This document shows, one piece after another, positions 36,020 to 44,862 of a stretch of DNA of 64,000 bases. A program made the translations under genes and the position numbers. The stretch comes from Candidatus Kapaibacterium sp. (GTDB lineage: Bacteria > Bacteroidota > Ignavibacteria > Kapaibacteriales > UBA2268), in assembly GCA_013414795.1 (NCBI GenBank), contig CP058732.1:2083950-2147949 (forward strand), read 5' to 3'. Positions within the stretch are counted from its first letter, which is position 1, and each line of letters opens with the position of its first letter. The notes below the pieces were generated by a model. It searched no databases, was not told the DNA's origin, and saw nothing but the letters and a program-made list of their open reading frames with translations.

Positions 36020-37885
36020 TTAACCTTTCAAATACAAAGCAAGAATAGCAACATCGGAAGCGGAAACCCCAGGTATTCGAGAGGCTTGCCCAAGGGATTC
36101 TGGTCGAATTTTGGACAACTTTTCTCTTGCCTCTTTGGATAGAGAGTTCAACTTCCAATAGTCAAAGTTTGGTGGAATCTTTTTGTTTTCGTTTTGAAGG
36201 AAAAGTTCAATTTCTTTTCTTTGCCTTTCAAGGTAACCCTCGTAACGAATTTCGATTTGCAATCTATTGATTAGTTCGGGAAATTTTTTTAATTGTAGTA
36301 AGACTTCTGGCGTTGAATTAACAATGTTCAAAACATCCAACAAATTAACATTGCTTCGTTTTGCAATGTAATGCAAATCAACGGTTGATTCAATGGGAGT
36401 TTCTTCAACTGATAGCAAATAATGATTAATGTCTTCTGGCTTAATTTTATATCTTTTTGATTCGTCGTAGGACTTTTCGAGCAGTTCCATTTTTCGCAGA
36501 TGCTCTTCATATTCCTCTTCTGGAATCAAACCGAATTGGTAACCATATTTCATCAACCGCTCGTCTGCATTATCTTGTCGTAGAAGAAGCCTATATTCTG
36601 CCAGTGAAGTAAAAATTCTGTATGGTTCTTCTGGTGCTTTGTTGACCAAGTCATCAATCAACACTCCAATGTAAGCCTCGCTTCGTTTAAGTACAAAAGG
36701 CTCTTTACCTTTTAACTTAAGTGCAGCATTTATTCCAGCAACGATACCTTGCGCAGCAGCCTCTTCGTAACCAGAAGTACCATTGATTTGCCCCGCAAAA
36801 TACAATCCTTCGACAAGTTTAGTTTCTAATGTCAATTTTAGTTGATAAGGATAGAAAAAGTCGTATTCAATAGCATACCCTGGTCGTATTAATTCAGCCT
36901 TTTCAAGTCCAGGTATAGTATGTAAACCTTTGATTTGTACTTCTTCGGGTAAACTGGTAGAAAACCCGTTAACGTAAATTGAATCTGTGAACAATCCTTC
37001 TGGTTCGAGCAATATTTTATGGGAAGTTTTGTCGGCGAATCGATTGACTTTGTCCTCGATAGATGGACAGTAGCGAGGTCCAGTTCCTTTTATCCTTCCA
37101 GTGAACATTGGGGACTGGTCGAAGCCAGTTTGGAGAATTTCGTGAGTAGTTTGATTTGTCGAAGTTGAAAAACAAACAATTCGATTTTTAACTTGCTTTG
37201 TATTTCTATGAAATGGTTGCGGTGGGTCGTCCCCAGGAGCAATTTCAAGTCTCGAAAAATCAATCGAATGACGCCAAACTCGTGGCGGGGTTCCTGTTTT
37301 CAAACGTCCCGTTTCGAAACCAAATTCAGCAAGCAAATCGGAAAGATACTTGGATGCTGGCTCGTTGAATCTTCCCCCAGGTGTGGCTTTCAGTCCAGTC
37401 CACATTACCCCATTGAGGAAAGTTCCAGCACAAAGAATAACTGCGTTTGCATAAATTCTATCACCATCGAGTGTTTCGATTCCTTTAACTCTGTAGTATT
37501 CAATAAGAATTCTTTTGACCGTTGCTTCAACAATTGTCAGATTGGGCTGTTGAGAAAGTAACTTATAAACATAAATCGGATAGAGGTCTTTGTCAATTTG
37601 ACATCGAGGAGACCAAACAGCGTAGCCTTTTGAACGGTTCAACATCTTAAAGTGAATTCCAGCCTTGTCGGCGAGAATAGCCATTGCACCGCCAAGTGCA
37701 TCTATCTCCTTAACCAAATGTCCTTTCGCTGTTCCGCCAATTGATGGATTGCAGGAAGGTCTTCCCATTGTGTACTTATTCATTGTAACAAGAGCAACCT
37801 TGCACCCCATTCGACTTGCAACGAACGAGGCTTCGATTCCTGCGTGTCCTCCACCAATTACTATTATGTCGTATTTATTTTCCAC
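36020..37885 (-). CDS. mnmG: tRNA uridine-5-carboxymethylaminomethyl enzyme MnmG (GidA)
   Basis: 621 residues, the usual size. With MnmE it uses FAD and folate to modify the wobble uridine U34 of several tRNAs. The N-terminal FAD motif is [13 protein letters not shown], followed by [26 protein letters not shown], the GidA signature. The [11 protein letters not shown] segment and [12 protein letters not shown] complete the core; the C-terminal helical domain binds MnmE. It is the first gene of a two-gene unit with the SDR. Confidence 0.95.
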   Translation of the reverse strand: MENKYDIIVIGGGHAGIEASFVASRMGCKVALVTMNKYTMGRPSCNPSIGGTAKGHLVKEIDALGGAMAILADKAGIHFKMLNRSKGYAVWSPRCQIDKDLYPIYVYKLLSQQPNLTIVEATVKRILIEYYRVKGIETLDGDRIYANAVILCAGTFLNGVMWTGLKATPGGRFNEPASKYLSDLLAEFGFETGRLKTGTPPRVWRHSIDFSRLEIAPGDDPPQPFHRNTKQVKNRIVCFSTSTNQTTHEILQTGFDQSPMFTGRIKGTGPRYCPSIEDKVNRFADKTSHKILLEPEGLFTDSIYVNGFSTSLPEEVQIKGLHTIPGLEKAELIRPGYAIEYDFFYPYQLKLTLETKLVEGLYFAGQINGTSGYEEAAAQGIVAGINAALKLKGKEPFVLKRSEAYIGVLIDDLVNKAPEEPYRIFTSLAEYRLLLRQDNADERLMKYGYQFGLIPEEEYEEHLRKMELLEKSYDESKRYKIKPEDINHYLLSVEETPIESTVDLHYIAKRSNVNLLDVLNIVNSTPEVLLQLKKFPELINRLQIEIRYEGYLERQRKEIELFLQNENKKIPPNFDYWKLNSLSKEAREKLSKIRPESLGQASRIPGVSASDVAILALYLKG

Positions 37886-38042
37886 AATTTTAAACAGATA
37901 TAAGAAATATAAAAATCAAAATAGCAGAGACGAAAATATCAAGCAATTAGTAAGTTAACCAAAATCATTCAAAGAAAAAATTGTTAAATTGCAAATTGTT
38001 TTTATTTTAGGAAGTAATGAAAAAAATTATAGAGGTTATTTT

Positions 38043-40166
38043 ATGAGTAAGTTTTTATTTTATTTTCTTTTCTTTGCTTTAATAATAAACTTCAACGCTC
38101 TCCATTCTCAACAATTACGAAAAAACCAATCCAAAGATGCTGCTGTTTTAATATCTGTTAAAACTTATTCTTCGCCACCGAAAATCGTTATCAATTGGCA
38201 AAAGCATCCACTTGCATATCTCTATGAAATCCGACGTAAAAACTTTGGGGATTTGACATTTCCACAAACGCCTCTTGCAATTTTAGACACAAACACAACA
38301 ACATACGAAGACAAAAATGTTGTCATTGGCGCAGAATACGAATACGAAGTCCGAGCTCGCTACAAAGCATTAGCAGATGTAACAATGCAAAGACCCGACG
38401 GCTCAACTTTCGATACAACAATTGTTCTACACTTTATGGCTTTTGGATATGTGCATACGGGAATAAACGTACCGCCAAAACATTCTTTTGGCAAAGTGCT
38501 TGTTCTTGTGGATGAAACTTACCAATGGGATTTGCAACTTGAAATAGAAACATTTGTAAATGATTTGATAGAAGAGGGTTGGACTGTTTCAGTCAAATAT
38601 GTACCCCGAGCAGAGAATTTCGACCCTCAAAAGGTTAGGCAGGTTAAAGATTTAATTTTAGAAGAATATGGAAAAGACCCATTGAATTTCAATACAGTGG
38701 TTTTAATAGGCAGAGTGGCGGTCCCATATTCTGGATTAATTGCCCCCGATGGGCATCCAGACCACAATGGTGCTTGGCCCTGCGATATGTATTACGGAAG
38801 CATCTATGACACTTACTGGACAGATTTTTCTGTGAATAATTCATCGGCAAAAGACCCACGGAATAGGAATATACCAGGCGACGGAAAATTCGACCAGAGT
38901 ACCCCCGGAAACGAAATCAGTTTCGGGGTTGGAAGAATAGATTTTTACAATATGCCCAAATTTACACAAGGGGAATTATCGCTACTACGGGCTTACTTAA
39001 ATAAAAACCACCAATACCGAACTGGCCAATTATCGGCAAAAGAGCGAGGTTTGATTGACGACAATTTCGGTGCAAATAGATACCTAAATGCTTTTGCGTC
39101 TTCTGGTTATAGAAATTTTGCCTCTTTATTAGGACCTGAAAACATAACCGTAGCCGACTGGTTCTCGACCTTAAAAACCGATGACTACCTTTGGGCTTAT
39201 GGTTGCGGTGGGGGAACTTATACAAGTGCTGGTGGAATTGGCTCGACAGATGATTTCGTCGCAAACAAGGTCAATGCAGTGTTTACAATGCTTTTCGGTT
39301 CTTACTTTGGGGACTGGGACTCGCAGAATAATTTTATGCGTGCAGCCTTGGCTTCTGAACCATCAATTTTAACTTGCAGTTGGGCTGGCTTTCCCCATTG
39401 GTATTTCCACAATATGGCTGCAAATCTGCCCATTGGTTATTCAACTAAAATCACACAAAGCAACTATACAAATTACCTTGGAGCAGCATATTCTCAAGAT
39501 AGCATAAGATTCTATTTAATTACTCAAGGTTTATACCAAATCCACGTTGCATTAATGGGCGACCCAACCCTCACGCTTTATCCATCGATTGTTCCAAAAC
39601 CAAAAAACGTCTCCGTTGTCCAGCCCTCTGGTGGCTTTGTTCATATCACTTGGGAACCAGCGGATGGCAAAGTCGATGGCTATTTTGTTTACAAATCCTA
39701 CAGTAATAATGGAGACTTTACATTGTTGAACAAAGAGCCAATCAAGGCAAATGAATTTACTGACTCAACACTTTACGAAGGCTTCGTTTACTATATGGTT
39801 CGTGCAGTAAAAACCATCGAAAACAATTCTGGTACTTTTTCATTATTAAGCCGTGGAGTAGTTCAAATTGCTAAAATCACAAGCGTCGAAGCCCAAGACG
39901 ATTTCTTCGAGTTTAAAGTCACGCCAAATCCAATTGAATTTTCTTTCAACATCAAATTGACGCTTCCAAAAGATGATTTTGTAACACTCGAAATTTTCGA
40001 CCTTTTCGGCAACAATGTGCAAACTCTTTTTAATGGATATTTATCAAAGGGAATGCATTCTCTTGCATTTGAGAAGAACAAGCATTTCAACAATTCTGTT
40101 TATTTCTTAAAAGTTACAACAACGAGGTTCTCCAAGACAGAAAAAATTGTGTTTATCTCAAATTAA
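38043..40166 (+). CDS. secreted C25-peptidase-like protein with T9SS domain (probably inactive)
   Basis: 707 residues from the ATG at 38043 (GAGG upstream). Signal peptide (FLFYFLFFALIINFNALHSQ), an FN3-like module, then a gingipain-like domain (about 170-520) with VVLIGRVAVPYSG, DMYYGSI and ISFGVGRID. A further FN3 module (about 530-605) precedes a T9SS sorting domain (VTPNPIEFSF). Where gingipains have the catalytic GHG, this has YGCGGG (Cys388); where they have the nucleophile Cys it has FGSYFGDWD. Both catalytic residues therefore seem to be replaced. Family assignment is by pattern and moderately sure. Confidence 0.7.
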   Translation: MSKFLFYFLFFALIINFNALHSQQLRKNQSKDAAVLISVKTYSSPPKIVINWQKHPLAYLYEIRRKNFGDLTFPQTPLAILDTNTTTYEDKNVVIGAEYEYEVRARYKALADVTMQRPDGSTFDTTIVLHFMAFGYVHTGINVPPKHSFGKVLVLVDETYQWDLQLEIETFVNDLIEEGWTVSVKYVPRAENFDPQKVRQVKDLILEEYGKDPLNFNTVVLIGRVAVPYSGLIAPDGHPDHNGAWPCDMYYGSIYDTYWTDFSVNNSSAKDPRNRNIPGDGKFDQSTPGNEISFGVGRIDFYNMPKFTQGELSLLRAYLNKNHQYRTGQLSAKERGLIDDNFGANRYLNAFASSGYRNFASLLGPENITVADWFSTLKTDDYLWAYGCGGGTYTSAGGIGSTDDFVANKVNAVFTMLFGSYFGDWDSQNNFMRAALASEPSILTCSWAGFPHWYFHNMAANLPIGYSTKITQSNYTNYLGAAYSQDSIRFYLITQGLYQIHVALMGDPTLTLYPSIVPKPKNVSVVQPSGGFVHITWEPADGKVDGYFVYKSYSNNGDFTLLNKEPIKANEFTDSTLYEGFVYYMVRAVKTIENNSGTFSLLSRGVVQIAKITSVEAQDDFFEFKVTPNPIEFSFNIKLTLPKDDFVTLEIFDLFGNNVQTLFNGYLSKGMHSLAFEKNKHFNNSVYFLKVTTTRFSKTEKIVFISN

Positions 40167-40222
40167 AAACTTATTAAAAAATTGTTTCACTAAAATTTAC
40201 TTGAAATAGTAAAGGAGGCTCT

Positions 40223-41614
40223 ATGAACACAAGAATTGAACGGGATTCGATGGGCGAAATTGAAGTGCCAGCAAATGTTTACTGGGGTGCCCAAACCCAA
40301 CGTTCTCTTATTCATTTTCGAATTGGCGAAGAGAAAATGCCTCGCCCCATTATTCGTGCATTTGGCATTTTGAAAAAGGCTTGTGCAATTGTCAATTATG
40401 AACTTGGCTTGCTACCGAAAGAGAAGATGGAGTTAATCGTTCAAGTTTGCGATGAAATAATTAGTGGCAAACTTGACGACCAATTCCCTCTTTCAGTTTG
40501 GCAAACTGGAAGCGGAACCCAAACCAATATGAATGTTAACGAAGTTATTTCCAACAGAGCAATTGAAATTGCTGGCGGAGAATTGGGAAGCAAAAAGCCA
40601 ATCCATCCCAACGACGATGTTAACAAATCGCAAAGTTCGAACGATACTTTTCCCACTGCAATGCACATTGCCGCCGCCGAAGTTTTAAATCATCAAGTTT
40701 TACCCGCTGTTGCAAATTTGAGGAACACACTTAAACAAAAATCCGATGAATTCAAAGATTTAATCAAAATTGGCCGTACACACTTGATGGATGCTGTACC
40801 TTTAACTTTAGGCCAAGAATTTTCTGGATACGTACAACAACTCGACAATGCAATCGAAAGAATCCATCTTGTACTTCCGGGGCTTTACGAGTTGGCTATT
40901 GGCGGAACTGCCGTCGGAACTGGTTTGAACACTCATCCAGAATTTGCCGAGAGAGTTGCCAAAAAGGTTGCCGAACTAACTGGTTTCCCTTTTGTATCGG
41001 CACCGAACAAATTCGAAGCGCTTGCTGCTCACGACGCACTTGTCTTTGCACACGGTGCTTTGAAAACTCTTGCAGCGTCCTTGATGAAGATTGCAAACGA
41101 TATTCGTTGGCTTGCTTCTGGTCCTCGTTGTGGCTTGCGTGAGATTACAATTCCAGAGAATGAGCCTGGTTCATCTATTATGCCTGGAAAAGTCAATCCC
41201 ACACAATCGGAAGCAATGACTATGGTTGCTGTGCAAGTCTTTGGTAATGATGCAACAATCAATTTTGCTGGCGCCTCTGGCAATTTCGAACTGAATGTAT
41301 TCAAACCAGTGATTATATACAACTTCTTGCAAAGTGCTCGCTTGCTTGCCGACTCCTGCACAATGTTCAATCAACACTGTGCTGTCGGCATAGAACCCGT
41401 TAAAGAACGACTTGAATACTACGTAAACAATTCCTTAATGCTTGTTACAGCGTTGAACCCACACATCGGTTACGATAACGCAGCCAAAATTGCTAAATAT
41501 GCTTATCAGAATAATACAACCTTGAAAGAAGCGGCTGTAAAATTAGGTTTGCTGACCGAAGAACAATTCGACCAAATTGTTCGACCAGAAAAAATGCTTG
41601 GACCAAATATGTAA
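40223..41614 (+). CDS. fumC: class II fumarate hydratase
   Basis: 463 residues, fumarase/aspartase superfamily. It hydrates fumarate to malate in the TCA cycle. The signature loop is [16 protein letters not shown] with the catalytic Ser; the substrate-binding [18 protein letters not shown] and [13 protein letters not shown] are present. Close FumC features such as [12 protein letters not shown] favour fumarase over aspartate ammonia-lyase, though a close call. AAAGGAGG precedes the ATG and a strong terminator follows, so it is monocistronic. Confidence 0.92.
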   Translation: MNTRIERDSMGEIEVPANVYWGAQTQRSLIHFRIGEEKMPRPIIRAFGILKKACAIVNYELGLLPKEKMELIVQVCDEIISGKLDDQFPLSVWQTGSGTQTNMNVNEVISNRAIEIAGGELGSKKPIHPNDDVNKSQSSNDTFPTAMHIAAAEVLNHQVLPAVANLRNTLKQKSDEFKDLIKIGRTHLMDAVPLTLGQEFSGYVQQLDNAIERIHLVLPGLYELAIGGTAVGTGLNTHPEFAERVAKKVAELTGFPFVSAPNKFEALAAHDALVFAHGALKTLAASLMKIANDIRWLASGPRCGLREITIPENEPGSSIMPGKVNPTQSEAMTMVAVQVFGNDATINFAGASGNFELNVFKPVIIYNFLQSARLLADSCTMFNQHCAVGIEPVKERLEYYVNNSLMLVTALNPHIGYDNAAKIAKYAYQNNTTLKEAAVKLGLLTEEQFDQIVRPEKMLGPNM

Positions 41615-41640
41615 AATAGAACATTGGTTAACCTGTGGAT

Positions 41641-41668
41641 GAAGGTGGATGTGAAAGCATCCACCTTC
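41641..41668 (+). terminator. rho-independent terminator of fumC
   Basis: GAAGGTGGATG-TGAAAG-CATCCACCTTC is a perfect 11-bp hairpin followed by TTTTTTATTTTC, 26 nt after the fumC stop. Confidence 0.93.
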
Positions 41669-41732
41669 TTTTTTATTTTCTTGATTTTCAAATAATTTCT
41701 TATATTTGAAACAGAAAAAATAATTTTTTTAT

Positions 41733-41740
41733 TATTTTTG
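41733..41740 (+). promoter_or_regulatory. candidate -7 box of the tonB operon promoter
   Basis: TATTTTTG fits TAnnTTTG and lies 21 nt before the tonB ATG. A second match, TATATTTG, is at 41701-41708. The -33 element is not clear at normal spacing. Confidence 0.35.
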
Positions 41741-41761
41741 CGTTGAAATTGGGGGGGAAAT

Positions 41762-42529
41762 ATGTATAAAGGATATCAAGAAGATAAGCAGATTAAGATA
41801 AATATTCATTGGGACCCTAACACTGCAAAAGGGTTTCTCCTTTCGCTTTTACTATTCTTTATACTTCTGTTTGTAATTTCTTTTGTTAAATATGAACCCC
41901 CAACAATTCCCACATACGAACCCAAAACAATCCCTCTGGAATTAATTAATTTTGGGCTGGGTGATGGTACTGGCTTAAGTAAAGGGAACCTTTCACAAGA
42001 AGGCATAGCCCACAAAGGGAAGGCTCCGTCGAACCAACTCGAAGACGCCAGCATTGCCACAGCCAAAGGTAGCAAACCATCACAAATCGACGACCCTTTA
42101 CTTGCAAAACAAATAACGCCAACTAATCAACTTGCTTCGGAAACAGGTAGTAAAAACGCCGGGGGAAGCGGTTCAAAAGATATTGGGAAACCCGATGGAA
42201 CAAAAGAAGGCATTGGGCTGGGCAACTCGGGTTTCGGTCCCGGTGCTGGTTATGGTCTTGGCGATATCGAATGGGGCGGCGGTGGAAATAGAATTGTACT
42301 ATACAAAGTTCTTCCCAAATATCCCTCTGGCTACAATGTCAATGCTCAAATAAAATTAAAATTCACTGTTTCTGCTGACGGCGTTGTTACAAGCGTTGTT
42401 CCATTGCAAAAGGGTGACCCAGTACTCGAACGCGCAGCAATCGAAGCACTCCGACAATGGCGATTTAACAGACTCAAGGAAAACAAGGAAATGTATGGTA
42501 TCATCACTTTTACCTTTAAAGTCAGTTGA
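41762..42529 (+). CDS. TonB-like energy transducer
   Basis: 255 residues. A short cytoplasmic end, one transmembrane anchor (FLLSLLLFFILLFVISFV, about 30-48), then a flexible periplasmic linker and a TonB C-terminal domain (about 175-255: KVLPKYPSG, IKLKFTVSADGVV, AAIEALRQWRF). The linker is Gly/Ser-rich (GLGNSGFGPGAGYGLG) rather than the usual Pro-Lys type. It would pass proton-motive force from ExbBD to receptors such as the one at 55926-57851. No exbB or exbD gene is in the window. It is the first of four closely packed genes. Confidence 0.85.
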   Translation: MYKGYQEDKQIKINIHWDPNTAKGFLLSLLLFFILLFVISFVKYEPPTIPTYEPKTIPLELINFGLGDGTGLSKGNLSQEGIAHKGKAPSNQLEDASIATAKGSKPSQIDDPLLAKQITPTNQLASETGSKNAGGSGSKDIGKPDGTKEGIGLGNSGFGPGAGYGLGDIEWGGGGNRIVLYKVLPKYPSGYNVNAQIKLKFTVSADGVVTSVVPLQKGDPVLERAAIEALRQWRFNRLKENKEMYGIITFTFKVS

Positions 42530-42710
42530 AATTGTCGCTTTAAAAGCAGGAATATTCGATTGGTTTGCAACACTTCCATTGTACCTCCAAATTATACTCT
42601 TACTAATCATTTTTTCGATTGTTTTTGGAATTGTCAAAAGACTTTTTAAATTTGTTTTTTTCATAATTTTTCTTCTAATTTTAGTTATAATATACTTCTT
42701 GATTTTTTGA
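42495..42710 (+). CDS. small hydrophobic membrane protein
   Basis: 71 residues, not recognised. Starts with ATG inside tonB, overlapping it by 35 nt in another frame, and ends 6 nt before the phosphatase gene. Two adjacent hydrophobic segments (LPLYLQIILLLIIFSIVFGIV and FKFVFFIIFLLILVIIYFLIF) fill the C-terminal two thirds. There is no clear ribosome binding site. The tight packing in a co-directional unit supports that it is real, but no homologue is known to me. Confidence 0.5.
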   Translation: MVSSLLPLKSVEIVALKAGIFDWFATLPLYLQIILLLIIFSIVFGIVKRLFKFVFFIIFLLILVIIYFLIF

Positions 42711-42716
42711 GGTTTT

Positions 42717-43988
42717 ATGCAAGAAAAGCAAACTTTGCAACAACATCAACGAGAAACCTACAAACTTGTTGAAAAACTAATTTCCACTGAATTCAAGGAC
42801 CCACTTGAACTTTTGAAACGTTTAGTGAAAGAAATTGTCGACCATACTGGCTTTGATATTACGGGGGGTCGAGTTTGGGAATTCATCCCAGAAGATATGG
42901 CATATGAATTGCGAATGCAATATGGCAGTGTGGAGAAAATTCCCGAAAATTATCGAATTTTCATTGCCGACCAACCATTCCTTTTGGATTTAGTCAAAGA
43001 AAGAACTATAACTACAATTGAAACTGATAAATTACTGAAAGAAAAAGGAATAAAACTATATTCTGTGACTGGTGTTGGTCAGATAATCAAAACAAAAAAT
43101 GGCAAATTTTACAAATATCTTTTGGGGTTCAATGCCCCAGAAATAAAACCTACCTTCGCCGAAACTTTAACGATAATTAGCAGTGTAGCGACCGTTGCCC
43201 TTAAAAACATCATCGACACCATCGAAAGAAAAAAAATCCGTGAAGATTTGTACCAGGCTGCTCAAATTCAGAAAAATCTATTCCCCGACCATTACCTTGA
43301 ATTCTATGATTATGAAGTTTATGGTGTTTGTATCCCAGACGCCGAGGTAGGCGGCGACTATTTCGATTATCTTCAAATTGAAGAGAAGGAAAACGAAGAA
43401 GAACGACTTGGAATAGTGGTTGGTGACGCAGCAAGCAAAGGACTTTCTGCCGCAATCCAGGCATTGTTTGTATCGGGCGCATTTCGTATGGGCTGGAGTT
43501 ATTCTACAAGAATGAGTGACTTGTTCTCTCGACTTAATAAACTAATCTACAAGACTTTCCAGTACGAAAGATTTGTAACGCTTTTCTATTGCGAATTGAC
43601 TTTGTCTTCCAATAGATTAGTTCTCTATGTCAACGCTGGTCACTGTGCACCTATTCATTACAGGGTCGATTCCGATAGTATCAGAAAATTGGAACCAACT
43701 GGTGGACTTTTGGGAATTCTTTCAAACCAAAAATTTCGAGTGGAAAACATTAGAATGCACGTAGGCGACATTCTGGTGCTTTACACCGATGGGATTACAG
43801 AATCAATGGATGAAAACCATAACCTTTATGGCGAAGACAGACTAATTGAAATCCTTAAGAAATCTAAAGACCTAGGCGCAAAAGAAATTGCTTTCTCAAT
43901 CATTGAAGATGTAAACAAATTCTCGGCAAAATCTGATTTCAATGACGACAAAACAATCATTGTTGTTAAACGAAGAGAAAAATATTAA
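42717..43988 (+). CDS. GAF plus SpoIIE/RsbU-type PP2C phosphatase
   Basis: 423 residues, no membrane segment. The N-terminal ~180 residues resemble a GAF-type sensor module. The C-terminal ~230 residues form a SpoIIE/RsbU PP2C domain: PDAEVGGDYFDY with metal-binding Asp, GIVVGDAASKGLSAAI, YVNAGHCAPIHY, and LYTDGITESMDE with another metal Asp. Such enzymes dephosphorylate an anti-sigma-factor antagonist in partner-switching pathways. No anti-sigma or antagonist gene lies nearby, so the target is unknown. Its stop overlaps the start of the nitrilase gene (TAATG). Confidence 0.88.
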   Translation: MQEKQTLQQHQRETYKLVEKLISTEFKDPLELLKRLVKEIVDHTGFDITGGRVWEFIPEDMAYELRMQYGSVEKIPENYRIFIADQPFLLDLVKERTITTIETDKLLKEKGIKLYSVTGVGQIIKTKNGKFYKYLLGFNAPEIKPTFAETLTIISSVATVALKNIIDTIERKKIREDLYQAAQIQKNLFPDHYLEFYDYEVYGVCIPDAEVGGDYFDYLQIEEKENEEERLGIVVGDAASKGLSAAIQALFVSGAFRMGWSYSTRMSDLFSRLNKLIYKTFQYERFVTLFYCELTLSSNRLVLYVNAGHCAPIHYRVDSDSIRKLEPTGGLLGILSNQKFRVENIRMHVGDILVLYTDGITESMDENHNLYGEDRLIEILKKSKDLGAKEIAFSIIEDVNKFSAKSDFNDDKTIIVVKRREKY

Positions 43989-44797
43989 TGAAAGTCGCTG
44001 TTGTTCAATTCTATCCTAAATTTAAAGACATTGAGTACAACTTTTCCTTCATCCACAAACAATCAAAATCTATTGAAGCAGATTTGATTTGCTTTCCAGA
44101 ACTTTCCACTTCTGGTTACTTCTTTTGGGAAAAAGATGAACTTGCCCCCTTCGCTTTCGATTTTAATTCACGCATTATAAAAGAAATACAAGAAATTTCC
44201 ACTTCACAAAATAAAATTATTCTTTTCGGTTTTCCAGAGCGTTCTGGTGGTAATTTTTACAATTCCTGTGCAATCCTGTTTCCCGATGCAAAGTTATCCA
44301 CCCTTTACCGCAAAACACATTTATTTTATCGAGAACGTTTCGTGTTTACTCCTGGCGATACTGGCTTTTTCGTAATCCATTACGAACCAATGAATTTAAA
44401 TCTTGGGACGATGATTTGCTACGACTGGCGTTTCCCCGAAGCGGCTCGTTCGCTTGGCTTGCTTGGTGCGGACATTATCGCTTGCCCATCGAACCTTGTA
44501 ACTAAAATATGGCATCTTGCAATTCCAGCAAGGGCAATTGAAAACAAAGTCTTTTTCCTCGTGGCAAATAGAATTGGAAAAGAAACCAATCATGGCGAAG
44601 AACTTGTTTTCAATGGCAAGTCTGGTATTTGGCATTACTATGGAAGTTTAATTGCAACTGCTAACGACAACGATGAGACTACTTTAATCGCAGAAATCGA
44701 CCCAACCGAAACACGAGACAAGTCCATCGACAAATACAATAACATTTTCAAAGACCGCAGACCAGAAATGTATTCCAAAATCACCGAAATAACATAA
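43988..44797 (+). CDS. carbon-nitrogen hydrolase (nitrilase superfamily)
   Basis: 269 residues. The catalytic triad is visible: Glu38 in CFPELSTSGY, Lys109 in YRKTHLF and Cys144 in MICYDWRFPE. This class hydrolyses amides or nitriles such as omega-amidase, N-carbamoylputrescine or NAD-synthetase amidase substrates; the exact one cannot be assigned. Overlap by one base with the phosphatase gene indicates co-translation. Confidence 0.88.
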   Translation: MKVAVVQFYPKFKDIEYNFSFIHKQSKSIEADLICFPELSTSGYFFWEKDELAPFAFDFNSRIIKEIQEISTSQNKIILFGFPERSGGNFYNSCAILFPDAKLSTLYRKTHLFYRERFVFTPGDTGFFVIHYEPMNLNLGTMICYDWRFPEAARSLGLLGADIIACPSNLVTKIWHLAIPARAIENKVFFLVANRIGKETNHGEELVFNGKSGIWHYYGSLIATANDNDETTLIAEIDPTETRDKSIDKYNNIFKDRRPEMYSKITEIT

Positions 44798-44862
44798 CTC
44801 TTCCACAAACTCATAGTTTACAAGTTAACCAAAAAGCAATTAATTTCGCTTCTTTTGCTAAT

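Noticed and set aside
36012-36158. Longer N-terminus for the SDR
   Set aside because: It overlaps the mnmG coding end and lacks family similarity; ATG 36011 begins just before the Rossmann motif.
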